From positions 1-18,518 of the forward strand of contig CAYXVU010000116.1 in assembly GCA_964468725.1 (NCBI GenBank): 18,518 nucleotides of DNA, in the 5' to 3' direction. Of the stretch, positions 6,815 to 13,897 are shown piece by piece. Every line of letters begins with the position of its first letter. The stretch's first letter is position 1. The position numbers were made by a program, and so were the translations under genes. A model generated the notes under the pieces. That model was not told where the DNA came from and did not search any database. It saw nothing but the letters and a program-made list of their open reading frames with translations. The DNA is from CAYXVU01 sp964468725 (GTDB lineage: Bacteria; Acidobacteriota; Blastocatellia; UBA7656).

Positions 6815-8254
6815 TTATGCTCTGCGTCCGCGCAAGCGGCGACCACGCGGCCCCAAAAAACCATCATAGTGCCGCATAACGAGTTGAGACTCGATCTGAT
6901 TCATAGTATCCATTGCCACGCCAATCACAATCAGCAGACTGGTTCCGCCAAAGTAGAATTGGATGCCCGAACCGGTCACAATCCATGCCGTCAAAGGCGT
7001 CTGTCGCAATAATGAATCGAGCGACGGGCCAATCCATGGCAAATACTGCACCGCAAAGCCTTGTAACAGGAACTGTGGCAACATGGCAACCAGCGCCAGA
7101 TAGATCGCTCCGACCGTCGTCAGGCGCGTCAAAATATCGCTCAGATAGTCGCTCGTCCGCTTGCCGGGTCGAATGCCCGGAATGAAGGCGCCGTTCTTTC
7201 GCAGATTATTGGCCACCTCATCGGTGTTAAAGATGATCGAAACGTAAAAGAAGGTGAAGAAGATGATTGCCGCCGAATAGATCAGGTAATGCAGCGGGTG
7301 CGAAGTCTGTCCCAAGCTTTGTGCGAACTCGAACAGCCAGCGCTTCCAACCGCCTTCCGGCGCGACCGTCGTTCCCAAAAAGCCCATAATGGTTTGCGGA
7401 AACGCGAGAATCGAAGAGGCAAAGATCACCGGAATCACGCCGCCCATGTTCACTTTGAGCGGCATGTGAGTCTGCTGTTGCGGAATGGATTGCCGCCCGA
7501 CCATGCGGCGCGCATGATTGATGGCAATTTTACGAAAGCCGCGTTCAACGAAGACAATCGCTGCAATCACCAGCAGAATCAGCCCCAGTAGAATCACCAC
7601 ACCCAACGCCTGCCCGGTGCTGCCAGTTACCAACTTGCTGTACACCTCGCGCACCGTCGAAGGCAGACGCAAAACGATGCCCGCAAAGATAATCAAGCTG
7701 ATGCCGTTGCCGACGCCGCGCTCGGTAATCTGTTCGCCGAGCCACATGATGAAGGTAGTTCCGGCGGCCAAGGTCAGCATCGTCAAGCTGAGAAACTTCA
7801 AGCCCGGATTAACTACCAAGTTGGGTTGATTCTGCAACCAATAGGCGATGCCGAACGATTGCACCCCGCACAAGACGACTGTCAGGTAGCGCGTATACTG
7901 GGTAATCTTTCGTCGTCCGATGTCACCTTCCTCTTGAATGGCCTTCAAACGCGGGCTGACGACGGTCATCAGTTGCAGAATGATCGAGGCGGTTATGTAC
8001 GGCGTGATGCCGAGCGCGAAGATCGAAACCACTTTGAAGTTGCCGCCCGTGAACAGGTCTAACACGCCTGCCAGACTCTGCTGCAACGCGCCGGTATCCC
8101 ATAAATCCTTCAGCTTGCCCGGATCAATCCCCGGCGTGCGAACGTGTGACCCGACGCGATAGACGGCGAGCATCGCCAGCGTGAAAAGGATTCGGTTCCG
8201 CAAATCGGTTACCGAAAACATATTGCGAAGGCTGTTGATGAAATTCTCGATCAT
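6815..8254 (-). CDS. secY: Preprotein translocase channel subunit SecY
   Basis: Forms the membrane channel (with SecE and SecG) for secreted and membrane proteins. It has 479 residues from ATG 8254, giving MIENFINSLRNMFSVTDLRN, with AGGA 7 nt upstream. The in-frame ATG at 8305 would start inside a palindrome and is rejected. About ten hydrophobic helices are visible, the first near LRNRILFTLAMLAVYRVGSH. The plug region LDLFTGGNF follows at about 60-75, and the signatures GLGVGNGISLIIF-like ERGVGNGISLIIF and NLRKNGAFIPGIRPG are present. Cytosolic loops are basic, ending GPRGRRLRGRRA. It follows rplO, as is standard in the spc operon. Confidence 0.98.
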   Translation of the reverse strand: MIENFINSLRNMFSVTDLRNRILFTLAMLAVYRVGSHVRTPGIDPGKLKDLWDTGALQQSLAGVLDLFTGGNFKVVSIFALGITPYITASIILQLMTVVSPRLKAIQEEGDIGRRKITQYTRYLTVVLCGVQSFGIAYWLQNQPNLVVNPGLKFLSLTMLTLAAGTTFIMWLGEQITERGVGNGISLIIFAGIVLRLPSTVREVYSKLVTGSTGQALGVVILLGLILLVIAAIVFVERGFRKIAINHARRMVGRQSIPQQQTHMPLKVNMGGVIPVIFASSILAFPQTIMGFLGTTVAPEGGWKRWLFEFAQSLGQTSHPLHYLIYSAAIIFFTFFYVSIIFNTDEVANNLRKNGAFIPGIRPGKRTSDYLSDILTRLTTVGAIYLALVAMLPQFLLQGFAVQYLPWIGPSLDSLLRQTPLTAWIVTGSGIQFYFGGTSLLIVIGVAMDTMNQIESQLVMRHYDGFLGPRGRRLRGRRA

Positions 8255-8294
8255 GGTGACTTCCTGATGCTGGACGCGATTTGGAACGAAACTA

Positions 8295-8326
8295 GAGTAG
8301 CGCAAGCCGTCAGACTTGCGCTACTC
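8295..8326. repeat. Perfect 12-bp REP-like palindrome between rplO and secY
   Basis: GAGTAGCGCAAG and CTTGCGCTACTC are exact inverted copies around an 8-base loop. It starts 21 bp after the rplO stop in transcript order. No U-run follows, so it is not a canonical terminator. Its clean symmetry looks like a dispersed repetitive extragenic palindrome; copy number cannot be judged from one window. Confidence 0.75.
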
Positions 8327-8346
8327 GGATGGGAAAAGGAACCGCA

Positions 8347-8838
8347 TCAAGCGGCTTCCGGCGCGTCGGGCGCGGGATTGATGAGGTTCGCTTTGCCGCC
8401 CGCGGCGGTGATCTTTTCCTGTGCGCCTTTGCTGAACCGATGAGCAGAGATGTTGAGGGCTTTACTAATCTCGCCACCGCCCAAAACGACGATGCCCGCG
8501 GCGCGCGCCAACGCGCCCTTCTTGATCAGCCCGCGCTCGACCATCAACTCCGGGGTAATCTCATCGGTCGCCTCAAAGCGGCGATTGAGTTGCGCCACAC
8601 TCACCTCAACCCACACTTTCTTGAAGATATTGGTAAAGCCGCGTTTGGGCAGTCGGCGTTGCAGCGGCATCTGTCCGCCCTCAAAACCGATCTTTTGCGA
8701 ATAGCCGGAACGCGACTTCTGACCCTTATTACCGCGCGTCGAAGTCTTTCCGTGCCCGGAGCCCGGGCCGCGACCGACCCGCTTCTTCTTCTTATTTGCG
8801 CCTTTGGGAACGCCGATATTATGTATGCCTAATGCCAT
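8347..8838 (-). CDS. rplO: 50S ribosomal protein uL15
   Basis: Late-assembly large-subunit protein that binds 23S rRNA. It has 163 residues from ATG 8838 (MALGIHNIGVPKGANKKKKR) with GGAG 7 nt upstream. The longer frame from 8883 is rejected. The glycine/basic N-terminus RVGRGPGSGHGKTSTRGNKG is the rRNA-binding extension. The core carries GFEGGQMPLQRRLPKRGF, and the end shows SAHRFSKGAQEKITAAGG. Its place between rpmD and secY is standard. Confidence 0.97.
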   Translation of the reverse strand: MALGIHNIGVPKGANKKKKRVGRGPGSGHGKTSTRGNKGQKSRSGYSQKIGFEGGQMPLQRRLPKRGFTNIFKKVWVEVSVAQLNRRFEATDEITPELMVERGLIKKGALARAAGIVVLGGGEISKALNISAHRFSKGAQEKITAAGGKANLINPAPDAPEAA

Positions 8839-8885
8839 TTTGCATCTCCGAAGCGTTGCTCTCTCCAACCGGGAGATCGTCAACC

Positions 8886-9092
8886 TTACTCAACAATTCG
8901 TAACAGGTGCGGGATTTTGCTGACTACGCCGCGCATGGCGGGCGTGTCGGGGCGTTCGACCACTTGATTGAGTTTGGTCAGCCCTAAACTGCGCACCATC
9001 TTCTTATGAGCTTCTCGTGAGCCAATCGTCGAGCGATACCATTGGATTTTGATCTTGCCATCGCTCGTCGCCGTGTTTTTTGCCGCTGCCAT
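8886..9092 (-). CDS. rpmD: 50S ribosomal protein uL30
   Basis: Small large-subunit protein. It has 68 residues; the core IKIQWYRSTIGSREAHKKMV and LGLTKLNQVVERPDTPAMRG is diagnostic. About ten extra polar residues precede the usual KIKIQ start. GAGGAG lies upstream of ATG. It follows rpsE by 35 bp. Confidence 0.96.
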   Translation of the reverse strand: MAAAKNTATSDGKIKIQWYRSTIGSREAHKKMVRSLGLTKLNQVVERPDTPAMRGVVSKIPHLLRIVE

Positions 9093-9127
9093 GTTCTACT
9101 CCTCGTTTCGTCTGCTTCACCCGACGC

Positions 9128-9631
9128 TTAATTGCCCTGCATCTCTTCAGCAAGTTGTCCGCGCAGGCGCGCCACTGACGCAGGGTCTTTCAAAGCTCGC
9201 AGCCCTTCAAACGTCGCCCGCACGACATTATGCGGATTCGAAGTGCCGATTGATTTGGTCACCACATCGCGCACGCCGACGGCTTGCAAAATGGCGCGCA
9301 CCGGGCCACCGGCAATCACGCCCGTCCCTTCCGGCGCGGGCTTGAGCAAGACGCGCCCGGAACCGAAGATGCCGATAATCAAATGCGGCAGCGTGCTGCC
9401 CTTGAGCGGCACGCGAATCAGATTCTTCTTTGCCGCTTCGATGCCCTTCTTGATGGCAATGGGCACTTCGCGCGCTTTGCCGGAGCCGAAGCCGACGATG
9501 CCATTTTCGTTGCCGACGACGACGAGAGCGGAAAACGACAGGTTCTTACCGCCCTTGACGACCTTGGTCACGCGATTGATCGAAATGACCTGATCTTTTA
9601 GATCGAGTCCCGTTGCATCTATTCTTTCCAT
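9128..9631 (-). CDS. rpsE: 30S ribosomal protein uS5
   Basis: Small-subunit protein at the mRNA entry channel, important for decoding accuracy. It has 167 residues. The double-stranded-RNA-binding-like N-terminal domain shows DQVISINRVTKVVKGGKNLS and FSALVVVGNENGIVGFGSGKA. The C-terminal domain has GTGVIAGGPVRAILQAVGV and DVVTKSIGTSNPHNVVRATF. The start is ATG 9631 with GAGGG upstream. The 77-bp spacer before it has a perfect 7-bp inverted pair (9643-9649 with 9692-9698), too weak to call a regulator. Confidence 0.98.
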   Translation of the reverse strand: MERIDATGLDLKDQVISINRVTKVVKGGKNLSFSALVVVGNENGIVGFGSGKAREVPIAIKKGIEAAKKNLIRVPLKGSTLPHLIIGIFGSGRVLLKPAPEGTGVIAGGPVRAILQAVGVRDVVTKSIGTSNPHNVVRATFEGLRALKDPASVARLRGQLAEEMQGN

Positions 9632-9708
9632 AAACCCTCAAAGCGAGGTGAGCAATTCGCCATGCCGGAACGGATGGTGAGTCGCCGATCAACCTCGCCA
9701 GTCGAAAA

Positions 9709-10068
9709 TCAAAATTCGAGTCCCGCTTCGCGCGCCGCTTCGGCCAACGATTTCACGCGCCCATGATAGATGTAGCCGCCTCTGTCAAAGATGACGCGGG
9801 TAACGCCCTTCTCTTTCGCGCGCTCGGCAATCAGCTTGCCAATCTCTTTGGCAGCGGCGATATTGCCGCCGTAGCGACTGCGAAAGTCCGGCTCAGAGGT
9901 TGACGCCGACGCTAAGGTCTGGCCGTTGGCATCGTCAATCACCTGCGCATAGATGTGTTTCAAGCTGCGAAACACCGCCAGTCGCGGGCGCTCGGTCGAG
10001 CCTGCGATCTTTCTGCGGATGCGGTCATGCACCGCCTCGCGCGCTTCTTTACTGGTCTTCTTCGCCAT
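9709..10068 (-). CDS. rplR: 50S ribosomal protein uL18
   Basis: Binds 5S rRNA in the central protuberance, with uL5. It has 119 residues, a usual length. RPRLAVFRSLKHIYAQVIDD and GVTRVIFDRGGYIYHGRVKS are family signatures, and the end SLAEAAREAGLEF is conserved. A GAGG is near the ATG. It starts 10 bp after rplF. Confidence 0.97.
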   Translation of the reverse strand: MAKKTSKEAREAVHDRIRRKIAGSTERPRLAVFRSLKHIYAQVIDDANGQTLASASTSEPDFRSRYGGNIAAAKEIGKLIAERAKEKGVTRVIFDRGGYIYHGRVKSLAEAAREAGLEF

Positions 10069-10078
10069 ACCTACCTCG

Positions 10079-10633
10079 TTACTTGCCCGTCTTCCCGGGT
10101 TTGAGCTTCAACTTTTCGCCCGCATAGCGCACGCCCTTGCCTTTGTAAGGGTCGGGGCGGCGCAAACTTCGCATATCGGCGGCAATCTGACCGACGACCT
10201 GCTTATCAATGCCGGTAATCGTCAAGGTTGTTTGATACTGCTGAATCTGCCGGTTCTGCCGCTCGACCTTCACCTCAATATCGGGCGGCAGCGGAAATTC
10301 AATGGGATGCGAATACCCCAGATTGAAGATCACTCGCCGCTTCTGCATCTCGACTTTGTAGCCGACGCCGACAATATCCAATTGCCGTGTGAAGCCTTCG
10401 TTGACGCCGGTGACGGAATTTTGCAACAAGGCGCGCAGCAAGCCATGCAGAGCGGCTTGCTCATCGGACTGGCGCTCGACCAACAGGTTGTCGCCGTCCA
10501 GGCGCGCACTCACGCCCGCCGGTACAGGAGTCATCAAGGTACCTTTCGGACCGGTCACTTCGACCACGCCCTCTTGAACCTTGATCTTCACACCCTTCGG
10601 TATCGCTATCGGTTTTTTACCTATTCTCGACAT
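10079..10633 (-). CDS. rplF: 50S ribosomal protein uL6
   Basis: Large-subunit protein near the GTPase centre. It has 184 residues, starting MSRIGKKPIAIPKGVKIKV. Two repeated beta domains are present, with EVTGPKGTL at about 25-33 and the C-terminal signature PDPYKGKGVRYAGEKLKLKPG. GGAG lies 7 nt before ATG. It is 13 bp after rpsH and 10 bp before rplR, so the three are tightly coupled. Confidence 0.98.
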   Translation of the reverse strand: MSRIGKKPIAIPKGVKIKVQEGVVEVTGPKGTLMTPVPAGVSARLDGDNLLVERQSDEQAALHGLLRALLQNSVTGVNEGFTRQLDIVGVGYKVEMQKRRVIFNLGYSHPIEFPLPPDIEVKVERQNRQIQQYQTTLTITGIDKQVVGQIAADMRSLRRPDPYKGKGVRYAGEKLKLKPGKTGK

Positions 10634-10646
10634 GGAAAAACTCCGT

Positions 10647-11039
10647 TTAGTAAATGCGGCACAAGATTTCGCCGCCCATACGCTGGCGACGAGCTTGTTT
10701 GTCGGTCATCAACCCTTTCGATGTCGAAAGAATGTTGATGCCGAGTCCGCCCAGCACTTTGGGAATCTCCAACGCGCCTGAATAGACGCGGCACCCGGGC
10801 TTCGAGACGCGCTCGACCTTGGTAATCACCTGCTCGCCTTTCGGGCCATAGCGCAGAAAGACCCGAATCATGCGCCGCGCGCCCTCTCCAATAACTCGAT
10901 AGTTATTGATGAAGCCCTCTTCTTTCAAGATGCGCGCAATCTCGACCTTCAGATTGGACAGCGGCACATCTACTTTCTGGTGCTTGGCAGCATACGCATT
11001 GCGAATGCGCGTCAACATATCAGCAATCGGATCCGTCAT
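10647..11039 (-). CDS. rpsH: 30S ribosomal protein uS8
   Basis: Binds 16S rRNA in the central domain. In Escherichia coli it represses the spc operon by binding the rplE region; no equivalent site was identified here. It has 130 residues from ATG 11039 (MTDPIADMLTRIRNAYAAKH), with GGAG 5 nt upstream. The longer frame from 11054 would overlap rpsN. The C-terminal STSKGLMTDKQARRQRMGGE is diagnostic. Confidence 0.98.
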   Translation of the reverse strand: MTDPIADMLTRIRNAYAAKHQKVDVPLSNLKVEIARILKEEGFINNYRVIGEGARRMIRVFLRYGPKGEQVITKVERVSKPGCRVYSGALEIPKVLGGLGINILSTSKGLMTDKQARRQRMGGEILCRIY

Positions 11040-11047
11040 CTCTTCTC

Positions 11048-11332
11048 CTACCAACTCGATTTAATCACGCCGGGAATGTGCCCTTCGAGCGACAATTGCC
11101 GGAAGCAGATGCGACAGAGCGCAAACTTCCGCATAAAGGCTCGCCCGCGACCACATCGGCGGCATCGGTTATGCACTCGCGAGGTGAAGACGTTGAAGTT
11201 CATCCCCTCGGCTTTCGCTTTCTTCACCGCCTTCTTATTGGCCTCACCGTACTTTTCCTTGATACGACTCTTGAGGTTGTTAGCGGCGCGATGTAATTCG
11301 TTCGCCTTAAACTTTGAAGATTGTCTTGCCAT
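11048..11332 (-). CDS. rpsN: 30S ribosomal protein uS14, four-cysteine form with long basic N-terminus
   Basis: Head protein of the small subunit. It has 94 residues. The C-terminal part carries CRRC (Cys57, Cys60) and CRIC (Cys73, Cys76), the zinc ribbon of the short type, and ends GHIPGVIKSSW. The short zinc type is usually about 61 residues and the cysteine-free type about 100. This protein has about 56 residues before the first cysteine, including a lysine/alanine-rich helix. The start ATG 11332 has GATAGAGGAACG just upstream, supporting the long form. An internal ATG at 11203 would give 51 residues, too short for the normal N-terminal arm. Confidence 0.95.
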   Translation of the reverse strand: MARQSSKFKANELHRAANNLKSRIKEKYGEANKKAVKKAKAEGMNFNVFTSRVHNRCRRCGRGRAFMRKFALCRICFRQLSLEGHIPGVIKSSW

Positions 11333-11383
11333 CGTTCCTCTATCAGGTTTTCGGTTTCAGGTCTCTTTCCTGCCCCCGCGCCC

Positions 11384-11929
11384 CTATTTAGCAAACGGCA
11401 TCCCGAACTGTTTGAGGAGCGCGCGCCCCTCTTCATCCGTGCGTGCCGTCGTCACAATCGAAATATTCATCCCGCGCGTGCGATCAACCTTGTTGAAATC
11501 AATTTCGGGAAAGATCAACTGGTCTTTCACGCCCAAAGTGTAGTTGCCTCGACCATCAAAGGCGCGCGGGCTAACGCCGCGAAAGTCGCGCACACGCGGC
11601 AGCACGGCATTGACCAAGCGGTCGAGAAATTCGTACATGCGCGCCCCGCGCAAGGTCACCGAAACGCCAATCGGCATGCCGGTTCGCAGCTTGAAAGCGG
11701 CGATGGATTTTTTCGCTTTCGTGATGACCGGCTTTTGGCCGCTCACGGTTGAAAGCTCCATCACGGCCTGATCGAACACTTTCGGATTGTTCTGCGCCTC
11801 GCGTCCTACTCCCATGTTGAGGACGATCTTTTCCAGCTTGGGAACCGCCATGGGGTTGGTGTAGCCGAACTCTTTCATCAAGGCTGGCAGAATCTCTTTT
11901 TGGTAACGCTCTTTTAGTCTCGTTGTCAT
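11384..11929 (-). CDS. rplE: 50S ribosomal protein uL5
   Basis: Binds 5S rRNA and contacts uS13 across the subunits. It has 181 residues, a standard length. VPKLEKIVLNMGVGREAQN, KAKKSIAAFKLRTGMPIGV and FPEIDFNKVDRTRGMNISIV are signatures. An AAGG precedes ATG closely. The 93-bp spacer before it holds no gene or strong hairpin. Confidence 0.98.
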   Translation of the reverse strand: MTTRLKERYQKEILPALMKEFGYTNPMAVPKLEKIVLNMGVGREAQNNPKVFDQAVMELSTVSGQKPVITKAKKSIAAFKLRTGMPIGVSVTLRGARMYEFLDRLVNAVLPRVRDFRGVSPRAFDGRGNYTLGVKDQLIFPEIDFNKVDRTRGMNISIVTTARTDEEGRALLKQFGMPFAK

Positions 11930-12022
11930 CCCTTACGTTCCTTCCCGCTGATGCTCGGCCTCAGAAGTAACGAATCGTCGCACCTCTTTGCCTCTGCCTT
12001 CAGCAGCTTGACCAGATTACGC

Positions 12023-12355
12023 TTATGCCTTTTCGATGACCGCGCCCGAACGTTTGGCAATGCGAACCCGCGAACCGTCTGCCAGAATCTGGCGACCGAC
12101 GCGGCTCGGTTCGCCGGTCTGCGGGTCGAGCACCATCACATTCGAGACATCAATCGGCGCTTCGCGTTCAAGGATGCCGCCCTGCACGCCGCGACGACTA
12201 TTATTTTTGGTGTGGCGTTTGACGATATTTACGCCTTCAACGATCACTTTGCGTTTCGTCGGCTGCACTTCGATGATGCGGCCTTTCTTGCCCTTGTCTT
12301 TTCCGGCGATCACGACGACGCGATCATTCTTTCTGACGTGCAACTTTATACCCAT
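12023..12355 (-). CDS. rplX: 50S ribosomal protein uL24
   Basis: Assembly initiator of the large subunit. It has 110 residues from ATG 12355 (MGIKLHVRKNDRVVVIAGKD) with GAGG just upstream. The longer frame from 12415 is rejected because its first 20 residues are untypical and it would almost reach rplN. The KOW motif covers about residues 8-35 (DRVVVIAGKDKGKKGRI), followed by GVNIVKRHTKNN and EAPIDVSNVMVLDP. Confidence 0.97.
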   Translation of the reverse strand: MGIKLHVRKNDRVVVIAGKDKGKKGRIIEVQPTKRKVIVEGVNIVKRHTKNNSRRGVQGGILEREAPIDVSNVMVLDPQTGEPSRVGRQILADGSRVRIAKRSGAVIEKA

Positions 12356-12411
12356 AATTCCTCTATCATGTCTCCGGTTTAGCGGTGCTGACACCCTCCC
12401 CGGCGCGCGGT

Positions 12412-12780
12412 TCAAATAACTTCCGGCGCGAGACTGACAATCTTCATAAACCGCTTCTCGCGCAGTTCACGAGCGATGGGGCCGAAGACGCGCGTGCCCA
12501 CCGGCTCGTTATCCGGTTTGATGATGACAGCCGCATTCTGATCGAAGCGGATGTAGGTGCCATCCCGGCGACGCGTCTCTTTGCGCGTACGCACGACAAC
12601 GGCGCGGACGACCTGACCCTTTTTCACTGCTCCATCGGGCGCAGCCTCTTTCACGGACGCGGTAATCACATCGCCCAGTCCGGCGCGCAGTCCCGTGTGT
12701 CCGCCGAGCGGCAGAATCATCGAAATCTTTTTGGCACCGGAATTGTCCGCAACTTCCAGAATTGATCTCATCTGAACCAT
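12412..12780 (-). CDS. rplN: 50S ribosomal protein uL14
   Basis: Large-subunit protein at the subunit interface (bridge to 16S rRNA). It has 122 residues, the canonical length, starting MVQMRSILEVADNSGAKKIS at ATG 12780 with GGAGAG 6 nt upstream. The in-frame start at 12852 lies in repeat sequence and is rejected. GDVITASVKEAAP and RVFGPIARELREKRFMKIVS are signatures. It opens the spc part of the cluster, with no obvious own promoter. Confidence 0.98.
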   Translation of the reverse strand: MVQMRSILEVADNSGAKKISMILPLGGHTGLRAGLGDVITASVKEAAPDGAVKKGQVVRAVVVRTRKETRRRDGTYIRFDQNAAVIIKPDNEPVGTRVFGPIARELREKRFMKIVSLAPEVI

Positions 12781-12793
12781 AACGATCTCTCCG

Positions 12794-12867
12794 AGTGACG
12801 AGTAGCGAGTGATGCGTGACCGCTTTGAACCTTCCAGCTCGTCATTTGTCACCGATCACTTGTCACT
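12794..12867 (-). repeat. Inverted word-repeat spacer between rpsQ and rplN
   Basis: Nearly the whole 91-bp spacer consists of AGTGAC/GAGTAGCGAGTGATG-type words. The arm at 12794-12820 and the arm at 12848-12867 are inverted relatives: AGTGAC, GTGAT and GTGAC match, with a gap of about seven bases. The rplN ribosome binding site directly follows. The same words occur at 18012-18062. Confidence 0.6.
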
Positions 12868-12871
12868 GCTG

Positions 12872-13168
12872 TTAGCTAGCCTTTTGAACGATCTCCACAA
12901 CCCGCCACCGCTTGCGCGCCGACAGCGGACGCGTCTCCACGATGCGTACCATATCGCCCAGATGAGCGCCCAACTCATCATGCGCCATGAACTTTTTGCG
13001 CCGACGAATATAGCGTTTGTACTTCGGATGGCGAATCTGCCTCTCAACGCGCACGACGACGGTCTTTTGCATCTTGTCACTCACCACCAAACCGACCTTC
13101 TCTTGGCGGCGGTGTTTGGCGGCGGGCGGCGCGGTTTCGCTGGTTGTAGTCTCTTTATTCTCTTCCAT
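12872..13168 (-). CDS. rpsQ: 30S ribosomal protein uS17
   Basis: Primary 16S rRNA-binding protein. It has 98 residues. The OB-fold core is GLVVSDKMQKTVVVRVERQI and KKFMAHDELGAHLGDMVRIV, ending with ETRPLSARKRWRVVEIV. About 20 extra polar residues (EENKETTTSETAPPAAKHRR) precede the core, making it longer than the usual 80-90. The start is 8 bp after the rpmC stop. Confidence 0.97.
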   Translation of the reverse strand: MEENKETTTSETAPPAAKHRRQEKVGLVVSDKMQKTVVVRVERQIRHPKYKRYIRRRKKFMAHDELGAHLGDMVRIVETRPLSARKRWRVVEIVQKAS

Positions 13169-13176
13169 ACACCCTC

Positions 13177-13392
13177 TTATGCATTCGCTTCGGCGCTGCC
13201 CGTCGTCATCTCGCGTTCCCGCAACAGGGTCTTGACGCGCGCCAAATCTTTGCGCTCTTCTCGTAGGCTCTTAATCACATCAATGTTGCCGAGCGCGAGT
13301 TTGAATCGCATTCTGAAAATAGACTCTTTTAATTCGTTGATCTTAGCCGCCAACTCTTCGGTTGACAGATCACGCAACTCATCAGCCTTCAT
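13177..13392 (-). CDS. rpmC: 50S ribosomal protein uL29
   Basis: Two-helix protein near the tunnel exit, part of the docking site for trigger factor and SRP. It has 71 residues, with KADELRDLSTEELAAKINEL and RMRFKLALGNIDVIKSLREE. Its ATG overlaps the rplP stop by 4 bases (ATGA), showing translational coupling. Confidence 0.97.
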   Translation of the reverse strand: MKADELRDLSTEELAAKINELKESIFRMRFKLALGNIDVIKSLREERKDLARVKTLLREREMTTGSAEANA

Positions 13393-13829
13393 ACAAGTCC
13401 TCCCGCTTCCTGATCTTTGCGCGAAATAAACTTGGTCTTAATGGGCAGTTTTTGCGCTGCCAGCCGAATCGCTTCGCGCGCCGTCTTTTCGTCAACCCCT
13501 TCCATCTCGAAGAGCACGCGTCCGGGTTTGATGACCACAACCCAGCCTTCGGGAGCGCCTTTTCCTTTGCCCATACGCGTCTCGGCAGGCTTCGTGGTAA
13601 TCGGCTTGTCGGGGAAGATGCGAATCCAAATCTTGCCGCCGCGCTTGATGAATCGCGTCATGGCGACACGCGCCGCTTCGATCTGTTTGCCGGTGATCCA
13701 CGCAGGCTCCATGGCTTTCAGCCCATATTCGCCGAAAGAGATCTCCGCGCCGCGCGTCGCCACACCGCTCATGCGCCCGCGTTGCTGCCTGCGATACTTC
13801 ACTTTTTTTGGAGTTTTATATTCAGCCAT
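13389..13829 (-). CDS. rplP: 50S ribosomal protein uL16
   Basis: Large-subunit protein that positions A-site tRNA. It has 146 residues from ATG 13829 (MAEYKTPKKVKYRRQQRGRM). Family members usually begin MLMPKRVKYRKQQRGR, so a few extra residues are present. The longer frame from 13880 runs into spacer repeats and is rejected. GEYGLKAMEPAWITGKQIEA and RIFPDKPITTKPAETRMGKG are signatures. The ribosome binding site is weak (GAAGA). Confidence 0.97.
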   Translation of the reverse strand: MAEYKTPKKVKYRRQQRGRMSGVATRGAEISFGEYGLKAMEPAWITGKQIEAARVAMTRFIKRGGKIWIRIFPDKPITTKPAETRMGKGKGAPEGWVVVIKPGRVLFEMEGVDEKTAREAIRLAAQKLPIKTKFISRKDQEAGGLV

Positions 13830-13874
13830 AATTCGCCAATCTTCATTGGTCAGTCGCCAGCAACCGGTTATCAC

Positions 13875-13897
13875 AGACAACCGACGACCGACAGTCG
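13875..13897. repeat. Degenerate relative of the GTTGTCG heptamer after rpsC
   Basis: On the transcript GACTGTCGGTCGTCGGTTGT starts immediately after the rpsC stop codon. It is made of three imperfect GTCGGTY units and resembles the exact array after rplC. The remaining part of the spacer contains AACCGGTT, a small palindrome. Confidence 0.5.

Noticed and set aside
8255..8305. A longer SecY start at 8305
   Set aside because: The start would sit in the palindrome between rplO and secY; MIENFINSLRNMF at 8254 matches the family and has AGGA upstream.
8295..8326. Rho-independent terminator between rplO and secY
   Set aside because: The stem is strong but no U-run follows on the transcript, and termination before secY would cut the spc operon.
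9643..9698. Regulatory hairpin in the rplR-rpsE spacer
   Set aside because: Only a 7-bp perfect match across a 42-base loop; within chance expectation for this many spacers.
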